Source of the DNA: Eupeodes corollae
Taxonomy: Eukaryota > Arthropoda > Insecta > Diptera > Syrphidae
Reading direction: 5' to 3'
NCBI RefSeq assembly: GCF_945859685.1
Contig: NC_079148.1
Coordinates: 55,314,421-55,378,420, forward strand
Length of the DNA: 64,000 nucleotides
How positions within the stretch are numbered: position 1 is the stretch's first letter; each line of letters starts with the position of its first letter. The notes beneath the pieces are model-generated. The model searched no databases. It was given only the letters and a program-made list of their open reading frames with translations, and was not told where the DNA came from. This document shows positions 12,690 through 25,500 of this stretch, one piece after another. A program made the translations under genes and the position numbers.

Positions 12690-14095
12690 CATTACTAATT
12701 TTAAAAGCTAAACAATAACATGTCATGGAAATGCTGATTTATTATCAGCTTAAGAAAAGTCTTGAAGAACGGAAGCTTCTTAATGACCGGCAGTATGGCT
12801 TTCGTTGCAATAGATCCACTGGTGATCTCATGGTTTATCTCACCGAACAGTGCAACGAATCTTTACATGGTTTTGGAGAAAGTGCGATTGATATTTCAAA
12901 GGCATTTGATAGAGTTTGGCACCAAGCTCTTTTATCGTGCATTTGGTATTGATTAAAGTAGTATTAGACGTGTTCAAATCTGATATTCATAAAATGAACA
13001 CCATTCCTTATTTTTATAAATGATCTTTCGTCTGAAACTTCTAACACACTTAATTGTTTCGCTGATGACAGTACCCTCAGCTTCTCATATTCGTTTTTAG
13101 ATTCGCATCCTTGTGCTTCGGATGTGGACTACCAACGGCAGTCCATGATAAGCTCATTAAATTCTGATCTTGACAGCATTGTCCAATGGTGAATTCAAAA
13201 CCGTGTAGAATTTAATGCATTGAAAACTCAATGCTGTCTATACTGTCACAAAAGCGTTGTCCTCCCCCAATGCCACTTTCAATGAGTAGTACTTGCATCG
13301 AGGAGACTGAACAGCTTTCAGTCCTAGATATGTGCATTACAAACCACTTGTAGTGGAGTGATCACATATTTTACATCGCCAAAAATGCTGCTAAGTGTTT
13401 ATGTTTTCTCCGAAGATGCAAGAAGTTTTTTACACCTTCTATCCATAAAGCTTATACTCGTCCGAAATTTGAGTACAATTTTCATATCTGGGCAGGTGCT
13501 CCAATAACACATTTGAGTCTCTTGGACATAATTAAAAAAAGAGGTCTAAAGTTGATAGGTGACCGTTGGTTATCTGAAGCTTTTGTATCTCTTGAGCACC
13601 GCTGTAAGGTTTCATGTATGTCATTATTTTATCGCTATTTTCATAAAAAATGTTCTAGTGAAATAGCCAGTTGCATTCCTCCCCTCAAACAATTTAACCG
13701 TAATACCCGTTCTTTTAGGAATGCCCATCCGTTTACCCTTGAGCCCAATTTCGGACGTACTGTAAAGTACAGAGCTTCCAGAATGTGGAATGCTTTACCA
13801 TACTCAATAGTTCCCGCTCGTTACAATGAGCAGGCATTAAAAACTAAAAATTTTGGTACCTGACACCTGGTGATGTTGTTCCACCTGGTGTTAAGCCAGG
13901 ACAAGACTTCTTTTATCGCCAAAAATTCCAACTCTAACACGCTACAATTATTGGGAAGGTGGAATAAGAGTCTTAATTTCAGTCGTTCAGAGCACACACC
14001 TCCACCAACCCCATCTTTTGTTCAATTTTAGAAATGACCCACTTGTAATACCCTCCAAACTTTTAATGTACAATAAAAAACTAAAATTTCATTTC
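12690..14095 (+). mobile_element. Jockey-clade non-LTR retrotransposon relic
   Basis: The + strand carries the reverse-transcriptase half of a Jockey-like ORF2: LNDRQYGFRCNRSTGDLMVY and IDISKAFDRVWHQALLS (12725-12950). Then comes a short deletion that removes the GVLQGSVL turn, a damaged FADDSTLSF segment near 13060, SRVEFNA-like sequence near 13205, and the long C-terminal block 13513-13863 with GDRWLSEAFVSLEHRCKV, EPNFGRTVKYRAS and RMWNALP. Frameshifts and stops interrupt it. The sequence from 13870 to 14095 may be its 3' tail or another scrap. The family also occurs at 2.0, 21.3 and 41.6-42.5 kb. Confidence 0.75.
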
Positions 14096-14324
14096 TACTT
14101 GTGACTTTTTCAGAATTTCGAACCAATTCGAACATGCTTCAATTCATAAATCATGTATTACACCTAAAACAATCACTTATTCTATAGATTTGAATTTTGC
14201 AAATACCATTAAGGCCATTACACAATTTTTGTTGTTTTTTTTCAGAAGGTTACTAGTTAGATATTGCTACACCTTTTATTAAACCCTTCATATACAGGGT
14301 TCATAGTTTACTAGGAACCACAAA

Positions 14325-14430
14325 GAAGTCTCGTTCCAACAAGATGGACCCACAGCACACACTTCACGGCGTTCACTTTTAAAATATTTAAAATATGGGA
14401 GATCTTTTTGCCGGACCCCGTATTTAGAAA
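14325..14430 (+). pseudogene. mariner-like transposase fragment (QQDG block)
   Basis: The + strand reads SFQQDGPTAHTSRRSLLKYL, the conserved block around the second catalytic Asp of mariner-type transposases. The frame closes soon after. It is the only recognisable part of this copy. Confidence 0.6.
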
Positions 14431-16138
14431 AGCAACTTAAAATGTAAACTGCCAGAAAAATATTTGAACAAAAAAAAAATGCAATCTTTGTGGAAAGTTG
14501 TAGGGAGAATCTATAATTTGAGCTATTGAGTTTGTTTTTCTATATTTATTGTATGCCAAAGAAATTCTTTTCTTCAAGACTTATATTTGCTTTAAGCTTC
14601 CAGATCTGACGTTTCTGTCGATTTTCCAACTTCTCCTGTGCTACTTGGAATGTTGACAACTCTAGCGTAAGATATTCATTTTCTAGACTTATTGTTTTAT
14701 ATAAATTTGACGCAAAGAATGACAATAACAATTCTTTATGTTTCCTTGAAAATTGATCCAAAAATTAACCTATTTATTGCTTGTAAAAACCTCATCTTAA
14801 GTTCGCAACTACAATTAAACATGATTTAGGGGGTAGATCCTATGTGAATGCAAACAAAGGTAGTAACTTATTAAACGAATTTTTATTATAACCAGATTAT
14901 CTTTTGATTGATACGTTTTAAAACAACAATTAAATAAATAAAATTTGGTCATCGTTCAAAATCATTTTTTACAATTATGCTACATGAGGCACAATAAAAA
15001 ATCTTTCTTTTATGGATAACTATAACTCTAAAGTTATTTTTTTTGTAACCAATAAGCTTTTTCGCTAAAGCCTTATATTTCCGTCAAATCTTATCTTGAA
15101 CCAAAAATTGATACAATCAAGGAATGTAAGTCACATTCAAAATTGTCATATATCATTTTTATGAATTCTTAGAAACTATAAAGCTTACTTGTATTTTACC
15201 GCCCTCGTGTATGATTTTATATTGTTTCAAATTGTATGTTTTCGTTTTTTATTTATGATTGTTGTCAATCTTTGTTTTGCTCTATTGGTCTTTGATTATG
15301 CTTCCTGAAAAATTACAAATAACTGAAAAAATTGGTCTCCCTGAACGAGCAACATTTTAAAATAATAAATGGCATGTCCTAAAAATGCCATCATCTTTTT
15401 AATAATATAAAATGAATTAAGTCAACCTCTAATTGAATTGAGTATTGCAAAATTATACGAACTTGTTATCCATTTAAATTCTTTCATTTAAAAAGTAATG
15501 AAATGCTAATTTCCTTGATAACAGAAAACCAAACAAAAAACACCTCTGATGTATTATAATAATTTATAAACCATAAGTGTGCTGTTATAAGACAATTCTA
15601 CAAGTATTTAAATAAAAGAATCAAAATAATATTAAAATATTACCGCACTTGTTTAAATTGTTGACTTGAAAAAATAAAGTATCTAAACATATTATGTACA
15701 CACAATATCTTAGATAAAGATTAAGAAAATTGCAAATTATATTATACATAATTTTTGATGAACACAACGATTTTGATTACGAGTAATTTTGATTTGAGAT
15801 ATTTCGTATGCTTATAGTGAGACATGTATTATTTTAGTTATGTACTAAGTATAAGTTAAAACAAGTGTGACTTAAGTTATAGAAATACTTGTATGAATGT
15901 ACGAGTACATAACTATTCAAGAATGTGTTCTTATCAAAGTTTACCTAGGTATGTTACAAGGTTAAGGCACTTGAAAATATCTTTGCAAAGTACGTACTTA
16001 TTTCTGCGATTTCTTAATAAAATCAGCAAATCACTTAAACTTGAAACATTGATTAATATTATTTTAAATATATTTATATGTTTATTGCACATAGTTCTTT
16101 TGTGTTTTGATTTTTTTGAATTAAAAATAGATGTTTAA
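14431..16138. other. AT-rich non-coding stretch
   Basis: No supported gene. A 71-codon minus-strand frame at 14546-14761 has a charged, coiled-coil-like composition (LENRQKRQIWKLKANIS), but no neighbouring exon or family motif supports it. Confidence 0.45.
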
Positions 16139-17650
16139 CGGCCACTGAGCGTAGTGGACTCAGGGTTTTTCGTTCTAATCGTAGCATTATGTTGTGATAG
16201 AAAACGGGTAGAAAATGCTTAATTTGAGAATATTTTCTTAATAGCCAGGTATATTTATATTTCTGAAGAAGTGTGACAAATTTGAAATTCATTAATTATG
16301 ATAAAAAGAAATAAATAAGGAGTGCGTACATATCTCAGGGCTATACTGAACCGTTTTTTAAGATGTCAATTTTCAAAATTGTTGTTTAAGACCTAAGGAA
16401 AAGTGTGTATCTATGGATTGTTGAACAAGGATTAGTGAAATATTAATTTTTAAAAAAGATCCACACTGATAACTTTCCATCCCTAAAGTTTGTAGGTTTT
16501 AGTGGTTTGTTAAAAAAGTTAAATATTACCAACAGTATATTGCATAAGATAAGTAGCTTGAAAATCTATTTTAGTAGCATTTCTTAAAACTTTTTATTTG
16601 TTATATAAACAAATAAAAATTGGATGAATTAATTTAATTCGAAGTCAATATTTTTCATAATTCATGAGATATCGAGAAACGACAACACTTTTATAAATTT
16701 CGCGTACTATTGTTTGTAGATTTTAATTTTGTATGAAAAAACTGACTTGCAGTTTTATACAAAATTTACTGAATGTCGAAAACAATATTTTCTGTGAGAT
16801 TAAATAGTTTGGAGCCAATGTTTTTTATGTTTGAAAAGATATTTGAGTCGAAAGTAAATTTTTACCAAGTTATTGTATTGTTTTTTTTAAGATTTTATTT
16901 TTGTAAAAGAAATATTCGATTTTTCTCAACATTTTACTGAATATTGAAAACAATATTTTTTATAAGATAAAACTCGTTTGAAGACATTATCTCAAATCTT
17001 TGAAAATATTTTTGAGTCGAGTTTTTGCCAACTTTTGGTAAAGTTTTAATTTTGTTTTTTATAAAAAAACTGTGAATTTAATTTTTCTCAAAATCTTACC
17101 AAAAGTCAAAAACGTTATTCTTCGTTTCAAACAATTATTAAGAAGTTAAAATCATATTTGTTCGTAAAATATTCGAAGTGACAAATATTTTTTTTTTAGT
17201 GTTTTTGATTTATAAAAAAATAGTTAATTCGATTTTTTTCCACAAATATACTTGTGTGGTATCACGTTGCAATATATAATATTTAATTTATTTCAAGTTA
17301 CTAGCGTTATTGTTTCGTGAGATATTTTTGGTCAACCAAAATATTAATTTTCTTTAAATTGCTATGGTAAAAAAGAACACCCACTAAAGTGTTTTAAGAG
17401 TACTTTCTGCACTATTATCTGTATAACAAATTTTATTTGAAGTCGATATCTGTACTGATTCTTGAGCTATGGACGGTAAAAACAAAAAAACAAACGTACA
17501 GACGTATACGAGCATTTGTACACACGCACGCACAGACATTTCTCTATAAATCCTTTATTTACACTCTAGGGACCTTGAATCTTCGAGATCTATCAAAATT
17601 TTCAATTGTATAAATCAGACCAATTACAATAACTTCCTAAAGAAAGTTAA
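16139..17650. repeat. Unclassified repeat element with degenerate tandem core of about 165 bp
   Basis: The left side opens with a short hairpin (CCACTGAGCGTAGTGG at 16142-16157). The core, about 16660-17330, holds roughly four degenerate units of about 155-170 bp: the phrase TTACTGAATRTYGAAAACAA is seen near 16766 and 16934, and a diverged version near 17096. The right side holds ATTCTTGAGCTATGGACGG followed by a CA/GT-rich stretch with ACGCACGCACAGAC (17520s), and ends in an imperfect hairpin AACTTCCTAAAGAAAGTT (17633-17650). A minisatellite core with flanking hairpins recalls Helentron/DINE-type elements, but I see no diagnostic CTRR end, so the class is open. Confidence 0.45.
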
Positions 17651-19387
17651 AAATTAATAAAAATATTTTATGCCATAGCTGAAATATATCTCTTTATCGA
17701 ATGGATTCAGTCCAAAGTGATGTAAAAGTTATCTTAAGTGAACATACATATGTACATACATTATTGGCTATGAATGATCCTTTTCAATATCCTCGAAAAT
17801 GACTTCAACTATTTGAATTTAACCTCGTTCTTATAATACGCACTTCACATAATTGTAACGTTTGTGGCCCGTCCTTAAGGCGTAGAGTTTTTTTCCTTGT
17901 TTGAAAAGCACCATTTACCTATTTGTCTACATTCTTGAACACATTTTTCCTTGTTTTTAACTAAGTAATATTCTTCTTATCAACTTATTAGAAATCTTGT
18001 TTCTAAAATATATTTTAAGATACATTAAGGCACAGAATTTAGAAAAGGATACAATCGAATCTTTCTTTTATTTCCCCATTACTTAGCCCATTTTCCCTGC
18101 TGGTTTCAAGTTAGAAAAGATTGTTATAATTAGATAACCTATCCAAAAAGAAACTACACAAAATATTACTTTATTTTATTATTTCTTTAAATATATAAGA
18201 AAAAAACCACCTACATAGTGCATACATATACAAATTAACCGCAAATAAATTTAATTTAAAGTCATAACCAAACAAAAAAAAAAACCTCAACATAATGATT
18301 TGATTGCAGAATCTTTAAGTAAACAAAGTTTTGTTTTTCTCCTATTGCCATCCTCAAAAACCAAATATTTTAAATCTAATTACAGCCATCTCAACGGTCC
18401 GGTGACTAAAAGTCTTACGATTTTTTCTCAAACTCAAACCAAAAAACAAACATAAAAAGCGGAACAATGTAAACCAAAAGGGTTTATACTTCACACCAAT
18501 AATAAAAAAATCAAAGGATCAAACAAATAATTAATAATTCCTTTAAAATTAATTAAAAAAAAGAATAATTATATTCATAATTATTCCCAAATTCTTATAA
18601 ATACAAATGAAAAATTAATTATACAATAATATTAAAATAATTAATAATATAATAATTGTGTGATATATATAAATAATGTAAAAATTTAAATACTATCTAT
18701 ACGCATATTTTTCCTCTTAAAAAAAAAAACAAAAAACACATTACTATACTATTTGTAATAATTAAACAAAAAATATTGGATTTCTTTTAATTAACCGTGT
18801 GTAAATATATAGAATTTTTTCCGATGCAACTCATTTCTATATACTTAATTTTTTTAAATTGCATTTGTCTTCAATCTAAAGCTCAATTTTATTAAAAATA
18901 AAAACAGAAAACTTAACAAATTTATATTAAAAATCTGTTTACAGAAAATTTAATTTTATTATTTAAGATTTTTTTGTTTGTAAATTGCCAATTAATGAGT
19001 AGTTTAGAGCAGCAACATAAAAGTATTTTCCAAAGACTAACAAACATGTTGAATCGTCAGTACGCCGACTTAAATTATACAAAAGTCTTCTTTTACAAAA
19101 ACTAAAAAGTTAAAACAAATAAAAATACACACACAAAATAAAAATATCGCAACACAGAAGTATTAAACAAATTTTTCTTAAATTATTTAGTCTTTTTATT
19201 AATTTTCTTTTTTTTTGTTGATATTTTGTTTAAAAAGTTTCTCTAAATATTAAATAGTATTTTTTTTTAAATTAGATTTTAATTATTTATTTACAATTTT
19301 ATCTAACTTAAATTTTTGCCTATAAAAATCCTATATAGTAACTAATCCATTTTTGTTTAATAAAAAATAATAAAATAATTATTAAAA
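17651..19387 (+). other. AT-rich DNA upstream of SLC41 exon 1
   Basis: Very AT-rich sequence with long A and T runs. It should contain the 5' UTR and possibly the promoter of the SLC41 gene or another 5' intron. No TATA/initiator pair could be chosen with confidence. Confidence 0.4.
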
Positions 19388-19592
19388 ATGAATCACAGAA
19401 ATCCAATTAACGTTAAAGATTTTATTGATAGTAATAATTTCCTAAAGAGCTGCGATAATAGTAATAATCATAATACCGATACACACAAAATTAAAATAAA
19501 TGACACACATTTAATTACAAATAATAATGGAGTACCACCAGGACACTACACACAGGATGACAAATATAAATTATTTACTATTTATGGAAATG
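19388..19592 (+). CDS. SLC41A1: SLC41 coding exon 1
   Basis: Encodes the first 68 residues (MNHRNPINVKDF...YGN), rich in Asn, Asp and His and poorly conserved as expected for the cytosolic tail. The donor is ATG|GTGAGT; the split codon G|AC rejoins exon 2 to give GNDTDND. The in-frame TAA before the ATG supports this start. An alternative upstream non-coding exon cannot be excluded. Confidence 0.85.
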
Positions 19593-22500
19593 GTGAGTTC
19601 TTTTTATTATTTTTCTTGAAGATTATGTTTTACCGTTTTCTATAAAAAAAAAACTTTAAAGTTTTTCTCTTATTTTCTTTTCAATAAATTGTCAACTTGT
19701 ACATTTTCTTTCTTCATTCTTTCTTATAAACATAATTTCTTTGCTATATTCTTATTCCTTGTCAATTCATGACTATTTTTCTTCTTGTCTTGTAAATATT
19801 TTTTGGTGGTTTGTATAAAGAAATATTTAAATATGTAAATGTAAAATATGTATTTTCTTAAACCAAGTGTGACCAATGTTAAATTATGTATGTATGTAAA
19901 TATTGTACAAAAAATATTGATAGGTGTGTATTTAATATATTTACACAGAATCCGTTGAAATCCGGAAGTAAACTTGAAAATTACGTTTAAAAAGTCCCAA
20001 GTGTAAACCTGTCAATTTCAAACGATAAAAGTTTTATTTACAATGCAGTAATGATAATTTGATTTAATTTTAACAACATATGTAAAAGTTTGCATAAGTT
20101 GATTTCCATTTGCAGATATTTTAAACAACATTTGCTAAAATGATTTGATGTTTGAAAACAAGAAAAAATCGTCAGATGTGAAATCAAGACTGCCAATATA
20201 GGACAAAGTTTTGAGTCTTCAGAAATTTTTGTTGGAATTGGTTCATGTTGAAATGTTCAATGCTTTGGGCATTTTTTTTTTAAATCGAAACTAGTCCATT
20301 TTAGAGCGAATGTTGGAAGATGGGAATTTCAACTTGAAGATTACTTTTCCACAAATAAGTGTTAACGTAAAATTTTGTTCTTAGTCATACTAATTTTTAA
20401 GGAAACTAATACTTTTTTGGTTTGCCATTTGACGATCTTGCATTACTAGATTTGGCTCAGCATGCATTGCTTCTGGCACCTTCAGTAGCTAGAGGAAGGG
20501 ATCCTGAATTAAATTCTGGAATTCCTGGACTTGACAGTGCTAGAAATAATTTAATTTGGTCAAAGAATTAATGCCTTGAAAGTTTTACAAAATTACTTTA
20601 CGAAAATAAACTCTGTACAGTTCTATATTTTATAAAGAAAAACCCTTTCAGTTTGCTGTCAGCTAAAAAAATCACGCTCACATAGCAAACAAATCTGAGG
20701 ATAATATTTCTAAAAATGACAAACTTAAACACACATATTTTTTCTGCATAAGTTGAATCTTCATCTTCAGATTTTTTTATAAATCTGGCAGACATGAAAC
20801 GCATTATAAATTTTATTTGAAATTCATTTTACACTATAAATATCCTATGTATAAGTGGATTTAGTGTTCTTAAACAAATTATTGGCGAAAGACCTTGCAA
20901 GCAACTAGAGCCTAATGATAAGATATCTCACCCATTCCAGAAATGGGATGAAATATCAAGGCTAAGTGCGAGGAGCACTTCTTCATTTGTGGAGTTACTC
21001 TTGAAGAAAAAATGCACTTTTCTCAAATGGCAGCACCCGTCACAAACGGGGACTAATCCCTGGCCTCTGACATGAAAGTCTCATAAATCGACTATCATTT
21101 ATTGTTATGCAGTGTATACATGGATTGAGTTGATGTGTTTTCGGATAGATTAGTATATGTAAGTGATTTCTAGTTAATCAGGGACGGATCAGTATGCAGA
21201 TTTTCACCAAGGCATAACACTAGTGAAAGTCTGTTATTGAAAAGTTCAAATTGGATTCTAAATACTACCTTTATTATAGGTAATTGTCCGAATTTGTTGT
21301 TTTACGAGTTTTATACATTCAAATGTTGAGTGAATTCAGGATGGACTTTAGTAACATTCGTGGTTTAAGAAACAACTGCTATGCCACATATGTCCACACT
21401 GTATCAAACAGGCCAGCTGTTTTGGCATTGAGTGAAACTCAAAAAGGTGAAGATTCCAATTATTCGGAATTCAATCTAAATATGGGTATAACTTGGAGCA
21501 ATTAGTTTTTCCTAATCATAGATTAGCCGTGTGGCGTGTATATAAGAAATGATGTTGCATACCAACTTCAGCCACAATGTGGTTTGTACTCTAACACAAA
21601 CTTTAACTTCATGTGGTTAAAATTCACGGTAAATAAGCACCTCATCCACGCATGTCTTTTATATCGAACTCCAAATCTGGACAGAAAATCAACTTTTAAC
21701 GAATTTGATGCTCTGTCTGACTCCATTCAAAGAATTGTTGCTCATTATCCTTACACTGAAATCGTCATTGCGGACGATTTCAATGTACACAATTTTTCTT
21801 GACTTCGTTATTCTGGCCAGGCGACACCGGAAGGAAGGTATATTGAGATTTTTGCTGAGTTTAATCAATTAACTCAGCTTGTGGTTGAGCCAACTCGAAT
21901 CCCTGACGTTGCAGGCCAATCCGCCAACACCCTAGACTTTACATTGTTCTGGAGAAAGTAAGATTATTGCACTTGATATTTCAAAAGCATTTGATAGAGT
22001 TTGGCACCAAGCTCTCTTATCGAAAATGCGTGCTTTTGATATTGATAAATCTCTCCTTCGTTGGATTATAAATTACCTTTCTAACCGTTCAATACAAGTT
22101 GTATTGGATGGTTCCAAGTCTGAAATTCATAAAATAAATCCTGGTGTTCTCCAGGGCTCCGTTTTGTTTCCGACTCTCTTTCTTATATTCATAAATGATC
22201 TTATGTCTGCCACTTCTAATCCATTAAACTGTTTCGCCGACGACAGTACCCTCAGCTTCTCATAGTCGTTTCTAGATTCACATCCTTGTCCTTCGGATGT
22301 GGAACTTAAACGGCATCGTATGATAAGCTCATTAAATTCTGATCTTGACAGCATTATACAATGTTGAATCAAAAACCGTGTAGAATTTAATGCTTCGAAA
22401 ACTCAAAGCAGTCACCTGTCATTAAAGCTTAACACACAACAGATGCCACTATCTATGAGTGGTACTTGCATCCAAGAAATTAATCAACTGTCAGTACTTG

Positions 22501-25500
22501 GTATGTTTATAACAGATCACCTTTTATGCAATGATCATATATTTGATATTGCCAAAAATACTGCCAGGTGCTTAGGATTTCTCTGACGGTGCAAGAAATT
22601 CTTCACCCCTTCTGATCTGGCCGTAATTTACAAAGCCTTCATCCGTCCAAAGCTTGAATATGATTCCCATATTTGGGCAGGTGCCCCTAAAACAAGTTTA
22701 AATCTCTTGGATAGAATACAAAAAAGGACTTTAAAAATGATAGGCGATAGAACTATAATCGAAACATTTACATCGCTAGAACACCGTCGCAATATTTCAT
22801 GCTTTTCGTTGTTTTATCGATATTTCTACTAATAATGTTCTGTCGAATTAGCCAGTTGCATTCCATCCCTTAAACGATTCAGCCGTAATACTCCAGGAAT
22901 GCTCATCAGTTTACCCTTGAGCTCAATTTCGGGCGTACATCGAGAATGTGGAATGCTTTTCCCTCCCTTTTTGATGTTCAGAACTATAAGACCAATGTGC
23001 ACTGGTATCTCCTTTTATTTTTGGTATCATTTATATTTTGGTATCACATGAGTAGCCAAAGAAGTGATTACAATTTTCAATATTTACTAACAAAAGTTTT
23101 ATCCAAAAAACAAAGTAAATCAAGGGTAGAATCGGCTAAGGTAATTGTTGATAAATGACTGTCAAAATAATGAAATTCGATCTATATAATGTGATAGTCG
23201 AATTGATACCCAAGGAAAGCTGTCACAAAGAAAGTTTGATAGTCATTTTCCAACAAATAGGTCGTTTCCAAAAAGAGCTACCAAACGTTTACACAAACGA
23301 ATCGAAAATTTTCTTAGTTACCTTTTTTCGTTAAAAAAAACTTTGTTGTGACCGACAAAGCTTACGACATTCGATAACACACAAGAAAAGTAAGAATGTC
23401 ATTGAAACACAGCCAATTTGATACTTCTATTTAAATATTTTATAGGAATTATTTTAGAATTTCAACATAGCAACAATGAATTGTGACAATTCTAATCTGA
23501 AATTGTTCAATCAAATTAACTTCAGTTGAATCATCTTACCACAGACAGAAAACTCTATGATAGTCAATTTGACTATCAAAGATTTGATAGCCAACTATCG
23601 CATTAGCCGATTCCACCCCAGCTCTCAACAAGCAAACGAAGAATAACGCCAATTCAAATAATATTAAACTTATTTTTCCTGTTTCCCATTTTTTTAATTG
23701 ACTTTTAGGCCAACCGTTAAATTATTGGATGTGAGATAATATTTCCAATTTTCGTAAGAAACTGATAAATTGAACATTGTTAGTTCTTTTGACGATTGTA
23801 AAGTCATTCGTGTTACTCAATGTCCAAACATTGCAAGATCTGACAATAAATCTATATTTTTTCTAGGTTTCTAAAATTAACACGATTTGAGTGATTGATA
23901 CAGCATATTTTAAGCTTTAAATCTGTTAAAAATAATAATTATTTAAATTGCCCTTACATTGATGACACGACGTAATGTAGTTTTTTAAAGCGTTTCCAAC
24001 TTAATGAAGCAATATCTTATATGACCTAACAAAAGTTACGTCAGCGAAAATTTTTCTTATCTTACCACCCAATAATTATTGCAAATTATAAAATAACATT
24101 GATATAAAACATCAAATTAATTGTTATTTACCTTAACTATGATATAAAATTTTATTTTAGTTTTTAATCACAAGACTTAGGTACTAAATAGAACTATAAA
24201 AAAAAGCATGATCAAAATATAAAGAGGTAAGAGATGCAACCTGCGTCAGCGCAGCGCTATGGATCATCAGGAAAGTCGAAAACGCTTAAGTTTGTTAAGT
24301 TATCACCGTTAACACCCTTAACTATAAATCAATCAGAGTTTGAAGTTAAAATTCGAGATGGAAATTTAGTAAACAAAAATAATCAAAACATAAAATGCCA
24401 AAGCTTTACAACATGATTCAAAACTATAAAAGTTTATTTTTTTACAATTTTAACCATTTAAATGCAAATCCGCTCAAAACTTCTTTTAAAATACATTTAC
24501 TATTTTTACTATAATTTCTTCTTAAAAACATTTATTGCATTCAAAAAAAAAAAAAAACAAAAATTTAGATTCTGTTTCCACGTACTAAAAATATATTAAC
24601 TTTGTATCTAATCTTTCTTTTTGTATTCCCTCACGAGTCTCATACTTTATGACACATATTTTTATTTTCTGCTGACCCTAAAATTGTGAAATTTGAAGAC
24701 CAATTCATCATTTTTTTATTGATTGGTTTAATCACTGATTTAATGTCAATTTAACACAAAAATATTGACGACAGCATTTATGATTTTTTTTGTACGAATA
24801 TATTTCTGGTAAAAATAAATGTCAAACCTTAATTTGTTTGATTTGATGTCTGATAATCATTTCCTGATATTAATTTATTGTTGTGTTTTTTTTAAGAGAC
24901 TAAGTTAATTCTACGTTTTCAAATATATTTGTAATCTTATTGCAAAAAAACACCAATTTTAATGTTTTTATTACACATCAATCAGTATTTTAAAATCAGT
25001 TAATTTTTTAAAAGTATCATTATATTTTACAACTTTTTACAATTTTTCAATTTGCAATGTAATTCATTTTTGCATCATAGCCTGTCATCAATAAATATTA
25101 TTATTAAACTTTTAATCACTCATGAACTTATCTTTGACGAAAAAAAAAAGAAACTAATAAAACTCAGAAATTATTTCTAAATGCAACTGTTTTTTGCATC
25201 TTCTTAAAAAACGCACAAACAGCTTAGGTACTTACAAGCACAGCACAAATGATGCACGGTATTGACTTGAAAACGTAATAAAATAAAATGCAGTCTTCGA
25301 TTTCAATAGAATCTGTTGTTTTCTTTTTAATGAATAAAAAACAAAAAGATCAACTTATTCCGGGTGCGATAACAAGATTCGAGCCTTTTTTCTTTTAAAC
25401 TTCTATTTTCGTTTCATTGATAATCAGACAAAAAAACATTGGTAGGTAAATGATGGTACTCCTTCCTTCATGGATTTGAATTAATCTCCAGTAAAGGTTT

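Noticed and set aside
14546..14761. Minus-strand coiled-coil-like 71-codon frame
   Set aside because: No start context, splice sites or related exon nearby; charged composition alone is not enough.
24234..24416. Alternative first exon of SLC41
   Set aside because: No donor site in phase with exon 2 was found, and the frame simply ends in a stop.
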